Below, piece after piece: positions 14,001 through 28,543 of a stretch of 64,000 bases of DNA; the first letter of the stretch is position 1; each line of letters opens with the position of its first letter. The stretch comes from Hymenolepis diminuta (Eukaryota > Platyhelminthes > Cestoda > Cyclophyllidea > Hymenolepididae), in contig CAADRB010000026.1 in the NCBI GenBank assembly GCA_900708905.1, forward strand, positions 1,015,376 to 1,079,375. Direction: 5' to 3'. The notes beneath the pieces were generated by a model. That model was not told the origin of the DNA. It saw only the letters and a list, made by a program, of their open reading frames with translations, and searched no databases. A program made the translations under genes and the position numbers.

Positions 14001-16680
14001 CATTATGAGTAGAGACCGTTCCAATAATCACAGCTATTATACAACGAATGATCAAAAACAGTCGATATGAACTTAAAACCATTTTCAATTATACGCTACA
14101 TCTGTCCTAAAGACTTTACTTCAGGCAATATCTTTCAGCCATTTTCCATCTTGTATTGATACCGTTGGCATCATAAACACAAGCTTTAACCATTCATTTT
14201 AGTATTTAAAGATAATTATGCGCTTAATAGAGCGCAATTTCTATTCGGCCAAAGATAACTGATCACAATGGTAAAGTTTAGGGAGTCATAAACCTGATAC
14301 CAATAGCATTCAGCATGACAACAGTAGCGAAATGGTCCTTTTATGCGTCAGAAATTACTCCTTAGTCTGGACGTAGTACTTCATAGTTTGATTAATGATC
14401 TTCCAGAAGTACACACACCAGCATAATGAAAAGAATTGATTTATTTCAGAACGCAGTGCTCAGTTCTTGAGGCTAACGAAGGAGTGAAATGAAATTTAGG
14501 GTGAAGTTTAAACTAGGTCTTTTTGTAACTACCGAATTCAAAGCTACCCTGGGAGAACAATGCAGTGACACAGAGAGTATAGAAGCAAAATGCGCTTATT
14601 TACTTGCCGAAATTGGAGTAATGCTTTTGCTCTGCACTGAATTAACTGATGGGGTTTGAAGAAGATAAAAAGCCGATTGTGTGAGTAAGCGAGTCAAATA
14701 AATATATAAAACCATTTAAAAAGGATAATGCAGATAGCGAATTTAGATGAAATATAGCTTAGAAATTTTCAAAATGTAAAATATTACATGCATTCAGGAT
14801 CACCTCAAGTCTGTGTTTGAAAAATCATCCATTGCTTTAAATTTGGTTGAGGTAGAGAATTTATTTTATCATATTAAATTCAATGAACGTGCAAGTCTAC
14901 TAAGTCTGAAATCGTGGGGTTGATTGATAAATTGTCGGTAAATTTGTTTAAAAACCGTTCAATACGGATTTCTCATCAGAGGCTTCAAAATCCTATAATC
15001 CTGTCTAATCGCTTTGAAAATATAATCGACTGGCTTTTCGATAACGCTATAGAGACAGTATCAATACCATTTCTTTCGAATGAATATACATTATATGCAT
15101 ATATGTATAAAAATGTATGAAATATGACATGATCTGAAAAATACATATTTCATTCGTTATTAGAAAATATATGTACAAAAATAAAAATGAAAAACTGACT
15201 TGGAGATAGATCTTATTTGGGGATAAAATTAATAGAGAATTGTGATTTCCATTAAGATACCTTTCTGTAAGTCTCTAAAAGCGAGAGAAATAACCACTTC
15301 CAAATTCATCAAAAACAACATATTTTTGCTAGCGTTTTTGGGTTGTGGTTAAAATAGGTTCACGCCCTGTTACAGTGATATTAATATGCAAAAAGTTGGC
15401 TTTTCAAGCGTACAAATTACAGAAAATATGTACCACTGCTCATGAAAATATTTAAGCTTTCCAGAATCATAGTTGATCGAATTGGAGGAAGTTACAACTA
15501 AAATGATTGAATTCAAATTAAAACATAGTAATTCATGTTTGTGAAAATAGTTTTTGTTCAGTTGAATGGGCACGGAATATTGAAAAAAGCATGATGGCAA
15601 ATAAATTATATACTCATGCTGCAGATCCATCTAGGAAAAGATTTATTGCCGAAAATTTCTTGACTCATTTTTAGTTGAAGTGGGCGTAAGTGCAAGCTTG
15701 GTTAATCTTCTGTCCAATTAGAAATGTTTGAAAAGTTAATGTAGTACGACGATTTCGATAGAATTATCCAGGTATGAATATTTAAGTATGCACGAAGAGA
15801 GCGTTTACAAGGTTATTGAGGTCAGTTTTGAGAAAAAAATGAGGTTTGAAACTATTATCATAGTGAACAGATTGGAAAAATTTTCGACGACATCCTCCTA
15901 CTTTAGAATTCTTTATTCTTAAGATGATTTCAACGAAATAAGCTCATGATGAGAAAGTGACCTTGGTTAATTCCTTTTTGAACATTATACTAACCAGCAC
16001 ATTTGGCCGTGACATTCACTGGGCGTGGGCCAGTGAGCGGCGAACCCAAGATCAGGTTTTAAAAACGTGGTAGTCTTTTCAAAGTCGAAACTCGATACAC
16101 ATCACTCAGTAATTATCAGCTAAAGGCGAAAAAGTCTAGACTGTTTAAATCGCTTAAATGAAATCTTCAGAAAAAAGGTGTGTAGCAAAATGCAGCCTAA
16201 GACCATCTGTTCAACACCTGATCTTAATGCTTTTCATTAACCTTTTTGAGTGATATAAATGAAAAAGCCCTATTCTTCATACTTTTCTTCATAATCGTAA
16301 TCGAATTCGAACCAGAAGCGGTTGGAAAATATACTAGATATTCAAGGTGAAAGGTCATTCGAAGGTCAAATTCACCAGAATACATAATAGTAATGATTGA
16401 ACTCCAGCTACTCAAGTTTGTGTCACAACCAACGATACCATCGCAAATTCTTTTTAACCTCGAAAAATTCCAAATACACAATTTTGTTACTAACAGAACT
16501 AACTTCAGAAGCACAGATTTGAGAAAATACAAGTGAATGCAACACTATTCTCCGACTGAAATGCTTTCAAGTACCCCTAACTTCAACTATACAGAAATTC
16601 CTAGTTCCATGGCCAAAATAAGCTAATAGTTTTATTAAATGATATACGCGCCCTCAGTTTAAATCGTACCTTTGATGCAA

Positions 16681-16699
16681 CCTCTTGGTTAAATGGACT
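16681..16699. repeat. 19-base exact repeat, copy 1
   Basis: CCTCTTGGTTAAATGGACT occurs here and again at 18581-18599, identical over 19 bases. The flanks differ except for some AT-rich similarity. This copy lies downstream of BRE1, the other in its last intron. Confidence 0.7.
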
Positions 16700-17088
16700 G
16701 AATTAAAGGAATCAATAAATCTAAAACGCGAATTCCGCTCAAATCACATCACTGGACATCATTTTCTTATACGCCTAGGCTTTATGGGTATACTATCTCC
16801 AAATTTCCTTCCAAATGAAAAATCTAATAAGTGACCATAATTAATCTAAATTTCAAATGCTGGCCAACAGAGGTTTGAATTCAGAGACTAGATTCCTAGC
16901 TGTATTGCTCTTCCCATTTTACTAGAAGACCAACTTATCACGAAATCATCAATCTACTTAAATTGTTTAAGTAGAACACGCGTGATAAACCAAGTTCGTA
17001 CGCAGTGAAAAACACCGTTTACTCAAAACCAACTCAACAATTCACCAGAAACACAGGAAGGCTACCGCTGCCGAATAGAAAATAAACA

Positions 17089-17094
17089 TTTAAT
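17089..17094 (-). terminator. Candidate poly(A) signal for BRE1
   Basis: On the minus strand this is ATTAAA, a common variant poly(A) signal, about 160 bases after the BRE1 stop codon. It is the nearest match in the expected direction. The cleavage site cannot be seen. Confidence 0.4.
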
Positions 17095-17250
17095 GAGAGC
17101 GTCACGTTATAAATGATCAACAAACAGACAAACGAAAGGGTAGAAGGGAAGATAAGGCGGATATACTTATGTACACATAAAATACCGATTGAACATTGGG
17201 AGAAGTGAGGGTAAGGAAACAGGATAAGGAAAAAATGTTTGCCTTTCCAC

Positions 17251-17427
17251 TTAGGTGAGGTAAATGCGATGGTAGTCATTTGCTCCAAAAGTGGCATTGC
17301 ACTTAGGGCATTTGCGGTTACGTGTCTCGTAGCGAGTCTTAAGACAATTCAGGCAGAAGACATGAAAGCACTTGGTCAATATGGCATCCTTCTTGTGGGT
17401 CTTGCATGTCGGACAGGCCAATTGCTC
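17251..17427 (-). CDS. RNF20: BRE1 last exon: RING finger
   Basis: This exon follows acceptor CTCTTCTCTAG and encodes 58 residues plus the stop. Zinc ligands in order are C1048, C1051, C1063, H1065, C1068, C1071, C1083 and C1086, the C3HC4 RING pattern. KCFHVFC and RKCPKCN are near-identical to vertebrate BRE1. The short tail after the RING, ending HRIYLT, is also typical of BRE1, where the extreme C-terminus packs against the RING. All catalytic-surface cysteines are intact, so an active ligase is expected. Confidence 0.97.
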   Translation of the reverse strand, partial: EQLACPTCKTHKKDAILTKCFHVFCLNCLKTRYETRNRKCPKCNATFGANDYHRIYLT

Positions 17428-20400
17428 CTAGAGAAGAGAGAAATAAAAATATCAAAAGTTAACTTACTCTATCGACACATCATTGTTTATTGGGAGCAAA
17501 TCACAGATAATATATTATTAAAGGAAAACTTGGCTTAACTCGCATTACCGACCAGAATTAGCAAGTACAGTTTTTCAGTCACACCACTGGATGCGCACCG
17601 CTGAACACAGGCCTTGTGACCTGTAATTTGACACGTTACATTACCGCAACGACACTAATGTTCTATAGCACCTTATTAAAGTTGTTAACTACATTATTCA
17701 ACATTCTAAAGAAGATAATCTTAATCAAGAGCGTTTCGAGGTAGGATAGATGTTTACTATATTAAATATGCTCATTAATGCTACCGATAAAACAGGTAAA
17801 TGCATCGGGAACAAAATAAATTCGAGATTCAAAATAAAAAATGAGATAAAGAAATGAAAAAAGGGTAAGATTTGATTTACAGATGCACAAACAATTCCCA
17901 TTTTGAACTTCAAAAAACCGTCAATGAGTCAGCTACAGATGCGTAAAACTGTTAACATTCCCGATTTTCTCATCTTGTGAAATATTCAACAACTGTCTAT
18001 AGGGCGTAAGAGATCCACTTACTGACCGTAAGTACACAGAAAACCGATCAACGAAAAGAATCAAAAACATTTTGGTAGTTAAAAGAACACTCATACATTT
18101 ACATAGGATGATCTTCGTGTGTTTAAATGGCCATGAATGAGAAAAGTTTTCGTCACAATATGAAGTTCGGAAACCGGTTATTCCACAGCTCAGATAGATC
18201 CAAAGATTGCAAAGAGATGTTAGATAAAACTCAATATTACAGACATTACAGCGAAGTGAACGATTACGTATAAATCAAATTTAGGAAAACGGTGACACAG
18301 AAATCAGCCAGCACGTCTACAGTCAGAGATTACGAATCCAATGACCATTGGTGCATTGTTAGTGAGAAGGGCACCCAAGTGCACCCAGTAAGTCTAGCGA
18401 CAGAAGACGGGTGTTAAAACGTTAAAAGTTAGGTAGGCACCATTCATTCAATCACAATTCCTAATTCTAACTTTGAGTAGATAGAGACTGGACATTTAGC
18501 CGTTAGTCGTTGCAGATATTTGATTAGCAGTATAATACATTCCAGCTAGCGGAGCAAACACTAATTGCATGCTTCGGCGACCTCTTGGTTAAATGGACTA
18601 AATAATAATATGCACGTATGGTCCTACGGTGAATAATATAAGTCAGTAATGGGGNGGGATTCTGGTGAGGACAAGCTGTATAAGTGGAATGATGTGAATG
18701 TGAGAGTCAAGGGGAGAGTAGATAGAGTATGAGTGTGAGGGAAAGAGCAGAGGGCATAAAAATTGGCATACCTTGTAATCCTGGATTTCAGCCAATAAGA
18801 CTTCGTCAGCATTGTGCGATTGTTCAATCTTTCGCAAGCGCTCATACTTGCGTTTCAGTGTCGTATATTCCTCCTGGTTTTGAGACATAAAAAGAAGAGA
18901 GGGAAAAACGATGAGTGTAAATAATGCAATATGGCTGAAAAGGAACGTGTTTACGGCATTTGGGGAAATTTACTTTTCGTGAATCGCAACAGAGTGATGT
19001 GTTAACTTGCACGTTAGCAAAAAAATCGCATCCGTTTCCCTAAACTAACACTTTTACAGCATCGTAATTTAAGTTTTCACTTTTAGATTTATCTTTAAGA
19101 TCGTAGTTTACGAAGACAATTGATTAAAGACTACAAGATCATAGGAGCTGATTTATAACATAGAAGAGACGAGAGCTTGACTTTTGTCACGACGTTTTTA
19201 AAAATTCTTTTCTTTTATTACCCGAGAAAAGAGGCAATTAACAACCATCAACACTGCCTCCCTTAAATGCTGTTTTATGCAATCAACCAAATGGTAAATC
19301 AATACAGATGTCTCGAATTACAATCAGTAAGCATACAAGTCATCCCAAACAACAACTAGATCTTGTTGAATCGATTCTTGACACACCAGTGAAGGGAGTC
19401 ATTTTTATTAGTCATATGTAAATCGCCCACTTGACAGACAAGCTCGTTCTTAATATATAACCGCTGTATTACTACCACTTTTACTCATCTCTTTATGGAT
19501 TCATACGGTTGAAGTCCAACCCAACTTGAAATCTTGTATGAATCAAGAAACCTATCGTGAGGAATTCAACCCTCACCACTAAGGTATGCAGATAATTTCG
19601 AACAAAGTGGATTCAGATGGAAGAATGTGATGTATAGTTATGCGCTGATCACAAACAAATTAACTTGCGACACATGGCATTGGAGTAGACATCGGAATTG
19701 AACTGAAATTATTAATTGTACAATAAGAAAACAGTCTCTCCAATATCCTCCACAGATTACTAATTCGATGTTTTTTTAAAATCATGATACCTCACCGTCA
19801 TTGATACACCGTTAAGCCGCAATTCAAAATCAACCACGATTATCTACCCACCTGAAGTCTCTGATGACGGAATGAGACCTGTTCATAAGCTGAGGCCTTT
19901 TCTTGTACCGATGTTTGGGCTTCGTTGAGTTGAGCAAGATACTTTTGTACTGTCACACGCAAGTCCTCTTCGCGTTGTTGACACTCTACTGACTTGCGTT
20001 TGTAGGCCTCTTGGGACTGTTGACGTGAGGAAGCCTCCTTCTCAAGAGTCTCCAAATTGGCAAGTAGGAGTCGTTCCTACATTTAAATAGAAGTACAACA
20101 TGGTAAAATAATACCAACAACAAGTCTAAGCAAAATATGCAATTAAGATTGATAAATTATTGGAATTTCATACTAGTATATTCGGTTTATTTGGGTTAAG
20201 GAGGAAAATTGAAAGATATGCAGCTTTTGAAATCTGAAATAGTATCATTCATATCGTCTTTTCCTACTAGCTCTTTTTATAGTAGCTAGTTTCAACTAAT
20301 AAAACCAGAATAATCCGATATACCGAGACGACATAATCAACTACTCAATTCACCCTATTCCTCGATAATCTCTTAACAATAGGATTATAAAATATCACCG

Positions 20401-23400
20401 GGAGACATAGGGATCAGATCATGAAGTTTGAGATTTGGAATAAGACACAACGTACCTTGCTTTTTACTAGCAACCAGACAACCTGCGTATACTCATAATT
20501 ATTTTGTCTACATTGGTAAAAGCTTGACCTATTTGATTTGACTTGGCATTCGAAAGGCAAAAGATTACAAAAAAGGTGGTATGGAAGTAGCTCTCGAATT
20601 TTAGATCAATGAATTTAAATACTAACCAGTAATTTTATTAACTGGATTATGAAAAGAACGTGCATAACGGGTTATGTATGAAACTCAGTTAGTCACAAAC
20701 ACTAGGCTTGAAGTCTCTTAAACCGCTCGAGACTTTACAGAGCCTTCGGTCTTGAATTCCGCATCGATTTAAGAACGTACTTCAACGAGTATTTACCACC
20801 ATCTACACTCAGATAACTGATATTAGAAATTTTATAGTGTACCAATAACTTGGTATGTTCGAAAAACTCTTAAATGTCTGGAAATCTTTAAAAGGAGTCG
20901 TTTAAAATTTGCCCGTATATTGCATAATTTTGAAAGCCAAATCTTTTATTCAGAGCCGAAGAACAGTGGGCAAATGATCTTATAACTTCTAATTTATAGC
21001 CAAAAATGGTGTGCATCAGACCTGAAAGATTAATAGAAAGATTAACTGTAAGAAAAAAAAACATTTTCTCGTCCATTAGAAATATTCAACGAGGAAAAAT
21101 CCTTAAATAGTAAAATTATTAATATGACATTTGAATTGCACTTTTTTATGTATTTTACATTACAATGACATTCATCCCCTTCTAAGCAAGAAAGTTTTCC
21201 TTCTTGAAGACACAAGATAAATCTACTAGTCTAGCCTAAGTTCATTTGATCGTATGAATCGTCGAACGGTAAAAATGAATAACTCCCACATCCAGTTACG
21301 AAAAATTTTCGGACACTCATTTTGGAGAGGGATGGCATGCATCATGGAGCCTCTCTGATGAGAAACTCAAATTCTGTCATGGTCTTTATTAACCGTGGCA
21401 TTTGGCTTCTTAGACAAATATGTTAACCACACTGTGTCACTGATGTACACACGAAAAAGCAGGATATATGGTAGAACTATTGTCAAGTGGGCACAAGGAG
21501 TACTTATAATTAATGGGTTAAGGAGTTAGAGGGTGAAAGCTAAGATTGAAAGAGGGGAAAGGAAGGTGGGTGGAAAGCAACAGACTGCCACGTGGTTGCG
21601 CTACCCACCCACCACCGCATCACAAGAACTCCACATACACAAAGGTACGTGCACTTTACTCGTCGTTGTATCGCATTCTGCAGCTCTCGTTCTCTTAGTC
21701 TCCTCCTTGCTTCCTGTCAATTAATTGTGTAGTTACATGGATTTCGTACGAGCTGACTAAGCCTACCCGACTGTTTGCGCGCTCTTCGCATACACATGAC
21801 GTCCGAGAGATTCAGACAAAATGTAAACAAGCACTGCTCTGTCACTAGGTAGCAGCATCAGCACCAGCAGAATGTGCGCTACTTTTAAACATATTAGGGT
21901 GAGACTTTGGGATGAAGATAAGCTGCCATGCCCCCTTCTGAATTCATACTGCTTTAATATCTATTCAGAAATGACTCGTCTAGCATATAGTGAACGAAAA
22001 CTAAGCAAGCAAGAAAATATTTGACTTCTATATCCAACTAAAGCTAACATTTTTATTTGGAGACTCCAAATTAAGTTCTAATGGAATAGAACTTTCAATT
22101 GTGTAAAATATCGCCATCAATGAGGGCATAAAAATCAAATTGAAAAGAAAACCAGGGTTTTTATAGATTAAACTCACTGGGTTTCACTAATATGAAATTA
22201 TGGCATCGTTAAAATCAATGTGATACTCAACAATTAATACTTCTGAATGAGGACTAGTAGCTAGCGGGAACTCTAAACAAAAAGTACACTCAAGTACAAA
22301 TTATACTACTGGCAATCACCAATAGCCTATATTCGCTCGCTATGGCTCGAATGGCCCCGATTAGATAAAAGTACATATCTGCTATCGCTTCATGATTGAA
22401 GTAATCTGCCAGCCAATGGCTAATGAAGACTCCGATCTACATAAGCAACTAGATGAACTGGGCGCTAGTGACTGTTTCGATTGAAATGTAGCTATACCCG
22501 TGGCGTAATGAAAAGGTAGGTTATAATAAATTAACGCACTTATTCTTTTAATCAGGAGCAATAGCAATTCACCCGCACGTAGTGATAATACGACCATTAA
22601 GTTGGACCATAAAAGTTTCAACTTCGAATGATTCATCTATAATGAAACGATGTTAATGATCCTAACATTAACGAGCCCGATTATGGTTGAATTCTTAGTC
22701 CTTAAGTCAAATAACTCATTGTTCCTAGCTGATTCATTGAAACTGTCGATAACCGCCATTTCATTTGAGAATATTCCGAACATCAACAGTAGTTAATTTT
22801 TATTGCGTTTCTTAAACATATTCTGCGGGAGACTAGACGTGTAACATCGACGAATTCAGCACATTCAATAACGGTAATTTGTCGAAAAGGGACTCAATGG
22901 GTTGTTTGTATTTGTGGTCAATCAGAAAAATTTTATTTTTGGCAATTTTGACAATTTTAATAAAAGTCCACAGATTACTATAAACACGATACAAATATCT
23001 TTAAATCTACATTTATTCATAAGAGTGAACTCGAAATTTTGGATCACAGCCATCAGTTAGTTCTCCGGGACTCATTAGTCTCCTCTTTTCTGCTCCGACT
23101 GGTCTCAATGGCTACCAGTTGGCAAAATAGATGACACTCGTTAATATATTCGTGATACAGATGAATGTTTCAAAAACACTACATAAACAGTTCTGAACCA
23201 AATTTCAAAAAAACGAAAAGGAAGATACTGATGATCAAAGTACTTGTGGGTAGGACTCCACTTCAACGTTATCAAATTAGAAGAGTGTAACTCAAGTGTA
23301 GGAGGAGGTGTATCGAAGCCGAATTAGGCGACACAGTTCTCCGGAGTACTTGACATGTCGGAGAGCGCTAGCATACTGATTGTCATCAGATTCCACTCTC

Positions 23401-26400
23401 GATTGGATAAAATTAAGCATCAATCAGCCAATTGTCTGCGGCAAATAAAAGCGCATGTATGCATTTATTAAATTACTACACGATCTCGGGAAAAACTGCT
23501 TTTGTTTTCTATTAAACTAAATCAAACATACAAACACGTTACTTTATGCCTACACCGTCCTTAACTTTCGCCTCATCAAAAATAGAATGATCATACACAC
23601 AGTCAACCTACATCTGATTATTCTAGCTTGAATTTCAGATCCACGATATTTACGTACTGTTTTATTTTGTCCCTTTCTATTTCTGCGTTGATATCTAATA
23701 AACTTTGGTTTCTCCAACGTGCTCTTGAATGTGTGATACTTGTCTACTCGTCTAGCTATTACCTCAGTTTAGCAGAAGCATTTACATTTAGATGATGGAT
23801 ACCGACTTTTGCACCTTTGTTTACCATTAAAGAATAAGATTGAAAGGTTATTAGTTATAAAAGCATGAACAGAATATGCCCCCGCATACTAGAAAACAGG
23901 AGATTAAGGTAAACACTATTTTAAAGAACTTAAATTACGTAGATAGCATAAAAGATTTTCATCTTAAGCAGGATAAGAAGAGTGTGGAAAAGCATGTGGG
24001 TGTCTGACAGATGCGTGGGAAAAGTGAGCGATAAAACAGTTAAAGTAGTATACTGCAACTTGATGAAGACTATTTAATAATATTCAATCCAAATCCTTAA
24101 TGAAGGATTCTCTCTCTTCGTGTACTTCAATAGAGTATCTGGTGAAACTGAGAACAAAAATGTCACTTTCCCCCTCTTTTAGTAGATGTTCCCTCTCATT
24201 TAGTGCCTTTGTTTTACAATCAGAATTGGACAAGATCGATAGAAAGAGAGCTATTACTGTTGCGAAGCAAGAGGGAATATAGTGGGTGAGAAAAGAATGG
24301 GATAGAGCAGGTAGGTGCTTTGACAACTTTTGACGGAGGATTATATGCAATAAATCAGGCGTAAAGGGTTCCCGGTGTGTAAATAGATCGACTACAACGC
24401 ATTGAAGAGTGCGATAGAATTAAATCGACTACAGTGCATTGCATATCATGTCAACAAGAATTAGGGTGGCGGTAATATACGCAGTTAGATTTAACACCAA
24501 TAGAAAAGTACGCGTATGTGAATCTCAAGCAGATTACAACCAGATAAATCTGAGACAGATGGGATTTTGTACAAAATCATTTATTGGGGCTTACCATGAG
24601 TGAGCTCTAGTCAGCCCTACCATGATATAGGTGTCAATTAATTGCTCTTAAATGAGACGAATTTATCAATATGACGCCCAATTTAATCAACAAGCCAATA
24701 AGCTCTGAATATCACGGTCATGAACCCATTCGGCTAATCAGGGGGTCACTTGCATGTAAGCTTTGAAAATAAGGTCATATCCGATAAAAGTAGACAATCC
24801 GATAAATCCGTAATTTAAATGAATTAAGATTCTTGATGTTCTTATTACATACTCCACTTCTACTAAACCCTCTCTGTTTCACTTCTTAGACAATTTTATT
24901 TTTTCCCCTACTTAAATACTTTCACATGATCAGAAACTGTAAATATTTTGCTTTGACGTGGGTAGTAATAGGCTACAAAAATCAATATCTCTGGTAGATC
25001 AAATTCAATGAATCCTGAAATCAAAACAATTCTACTCTACATGAATTTCATAGTGTGGTAAAAATGATTTGAAATTGGTTAATTAAACAGAGACTGTTTA
25101 AATCCAAAAATTTTTTTATTTCAACAGAGCTATAAGTGTGAAAGAAATCTCCTATTAGAATGATTTCGTTCTACACTATTTTCTTCTAAGACCTAAAATA
25201 TCTGTAACAGATCTTTATTATCAGACAGTCGTCAACATTTCTAATAACTACAACAGATGCCCGAACAATCTGACAGTAGTACATGATATAATTTGCACAA
25301 TTACTAGTCTTTCTCAAGGGAGTCTGAGATTAAATTATACCTAGAGAAAAGACACCTATTCAATCAATTGACGAGACTGTCGGCTTTAAGATAAATGGAT
25401 TACTATACGTGCAGGCCAAGTCACTAAATACGGTTCGAATTATGAGGTCCGGATAAACATCCACACTTACTGAATGACCTTTGAACATGGAAATGTGAAA
25501 ACAGAAATTGCCCAATAGGTTAACAAGAATGCGTCAAGTTCAAATGAACTTGTAGTCATAATGACCGGAAATTTATCATGGTACGGCCAGGCCACCACAT
25601 AAAATCACGCGTAAAATTGTGACCCACTCAGTCACACACAGGCGCTTTCCGAATAATCTTTGAATACAAGAGTCATGTGACGCAAGACGTGAAAACACAA
25701 AGTGGACAAAGTTTATCCAAAAGAGGCTCTAAATTTAGCTCCGGTGGCCAACCAGTGGGAAGAGATGAGATGGCATAACGCCAACAATAACAAAACCAAG
25801 GATGAGTCATAGGCAGAGCTATCACACACAGGAAATAACAACTGGGGCCAGAACACAAGTCCTCGTCTTTACAGGAGATGGGTATTTAAGACAAATTTAT
25901 GCAAATCCAACGAATAGAGCTGTTAATGAAACGGGGGAAGAACCATTACATATTCATATCAACAGTTTAATACTTGTTACCAATGTTAGTGATGTGTAGA
26001 GGATTTAATGTCTGAGTTACCAAACAACGTAAGCTCCAATGTGACAAGCGCATACCAAATGATCTTGATTATTAACATCAGTCGGTCTTGTTTATTAGAA
26101 GAGATGTATCCAGATGACATAACCAATCACTCAATTTAACTAACTGGCCAATAATCACTGAGCTTTCATTCGACAACCTAATATTCAATTCACATTCGAA
26201 TTTTGAAACATTATCAGATGGGTAATTATAATTTCGGAATTCAAGATTTCTCCAATTATATTCAGTCATCCTCCTCTCAACTCCTTATTGGAATATACCA
26301 CTGTTCCACATGTTAAGATGCTTTGTTATGATTAACAAATCATAATATCTTACGTTACCATCACTAATAACATCCAATAATGAGATTATCAAAAGGCAGA

Positions 26401-28512
26401 TTCTTAATCGGAGAGACACCAGGCTACGATCACTCTCAATATAAAATTAAGTAAAATATCTAAAAGGAAGATAAATAACTAAACGCGTTACTTACATACA
26501 GATTGTTTTTTCTTAGATTGTAAACACCGAGATTTGACAAGATGGATATGTTAAGTACACTACTAGACTAAATGTATGAAAAATAATAGGCTGACCAAAA
26601 CTTCTGACTGATTAAAAATTGATTTTGACCTTGTAGGCGTCAAGTGCACTTTACAGTTAACATGACAAACAAGTAGAGAAAAAAACTACCAACTTGACCT
26701 GCATTCTATACATATACAAGTTAACGAAAGTATCAAAAAGGAACTTGCCTTATCCTCCTGCTTTTGAAGAGTGCGATGTTGGGCCTCTAACTTGACATGC
26801 ATCATTCTCAGCTGCTCATCCAGCAGTTTTTTATCCTCCTTCAACAACCTTACCAACTGGTTAGTCTTAATGCATTCCGCCATGTGATTCAAATAGGCGT
26901 CCTCCTTTTCACGCAAATTCTTCACCAACCGCGTATTCTGCTCTTGCACGTCCTCAAACGCTTGACCCGTTACCTGAGAACAAAATAAGGGAGATATAAT
27001 AGAGATAACCTTAACAAAGTGTATCATCTAAACGTGCTTTATAGTCGATCTGCCTACCTCCATCTCTTTAAGCATAACATCCTCCTGTTGTCGGGCTGTG
27101 GCAACCTGTTGTTGGAGAGAACTTACGCATTCCTCTAACGTATGACATCGACGCTGCGTATGTTGAAGTTCCAGCAGAAGTTCAGTCACTTGCCAAGCTT
27201 TTCGCTCTTCCTCCAAATTGGCGGAATTTTTCCTAGGAATGGGTGGCATAAGGGGGTGTTGGATAGGTGGGGGTGGTGGAGGGGGAGGAAGCGAAGATCC
27301 GGTCGATTTATCGATAACCAATTTTTCACCACCTTCAGGGTAAATAGTGGTTTTGGTGGCGGAAGGGGAATCAGTTGCAGTAATTGCCATGGTAGTTCTC
27401 TGGCATTCCTGAGGAGAAGGTTCAGCAGAAACTCCCTCGACTTTTCGCTCTGGATTGAGATTAGACGACACCGACTGAGCCTCAGCATTAGAAGGTTCAC
27501 GTTTGACGCTAGTGGTGGATGCACTAGCAACACGACATTCACGCTGAAGATGGGAGTAGCGAGTATGCAAATCATCGTAACTGTTTTGAAGAGAGGTGAG
27601 CTGGCTGCGAACTTCGGTGAGCTCTGAGCGCAGCTTTGCTTCGGATTGAAGGAGAGCGGCTTTATCGCGTTGGTCTTTGGGGATCACTTTGTACATATTC
27701 AGCAAAACCGACATCTCCTTTTCAGCCTCCTTTGAAATTCTATGAAGGAAAAGATAGAAAACCTCATTTAGACAAGTATGGACGGAGAATAACCAAGATA
27801 GCTGCTAATGAACATGTTAAGGAAATAATTATAATATGTGGTAAATGGGAGGTAGTTGGGGAGTAAAACGTGCTTCAATTGTTGCCTGAGGTCACGAATT
27901 ATTTCCTCTGAGGATTGACCAGATGTTGATCCTTTTCGATCTCGTGGGGTGGATTCCTGAAAAAAAAACATGAAAAAAACTGAAGCATAAAATATAATAA
28001 AAGCCCAAAATGAATATGAAAAGAGATGACAACTCTTTCTCTTCAAGCGAATTAGAAATATGGATCTTAGAAACTACCTAAGAACCAATTTCTTTGATTT
28101 CAGCTATCCACTTTTTTACTGGGCTACTGAACACTTTAATACCAGTAAATAGAAAAATTTACCTCAGTCTTCATAGTTAGAAACTGAATATCACTTTCAT
28201 ATTATAAGATGGTCGAAAAGTAATTCTCAATAAAAATACCCAGCTGTTTAAATGTTCAAAAACATATCCAATTATTGGCACACATGGAAGTTAGGAAACC
28301 AATCGACTGACTGTAAAGAAGGATCAATACAGAAGTACATACTGTGATTAACGCGAAGACCAGCAAGAACTGTTAAGCAAAACGGAAGACTATAGATTCA
28401 AAAGTGCAATCTTGATTCGTTTAAGAAACTGCAAATGAATGCATAATTGAGATTCGACTTTAAAATAAATCTTTTTATGCTCTTCTTAAGTCCAATATTT
28501 ATTTAAATATAC

Positions 28513-28543
<31 letters not shown>

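Larger units (their letters stand above)
1..17000. other. Gene-poor flank downstream of BRE1
   Basis: No conserved protein-coding gene is recognisable on either strand. Open frames are short (about 100 codons or fewer), AT-driven and without domain motifs or convincing splice sites. The stretch holds microsatellites, a strong hairpin near 3.4 kb, two degenerate dispersed repeats and a cluster of RGGTCA half-sites near 7.0 kb, all listed separately. Two short frames (1710-1883 plus, 10838-11095 minus) look slightly more protein-like than their surroundings but are not identified. It could be intergenic DNA or an intron of a gene whose exons lie outside the window. Confidence 0.6.

Noticed and set aside
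16224..16532. 102-codon minus-strand open frame
   Set aside because: Longest frame in the flank, but its AT-driven residue composition, lack of any motif and lack of splice sites or matching neighbours make chance the better explanation.
21350..21385. CTGATGAG...GAAAC, reminiscent of a hammerhead ribozyme core inside a SINE copy
   Set aside because: Flatworm SINEs can carry hammerheads, but here GAAA follows CTGATGA with no room for stem II, and the matching bases are not kept in the copy at 40598-40733.
27142..27627. A 161-codon plus-strand open frame
   Set aside because: It lies antisense within BRE1 exon 10. Its Gly/Arg/Trp-rich translation is the mirror of the proline-rich and coiled-coil coding strand, and it has no domain or splice context.
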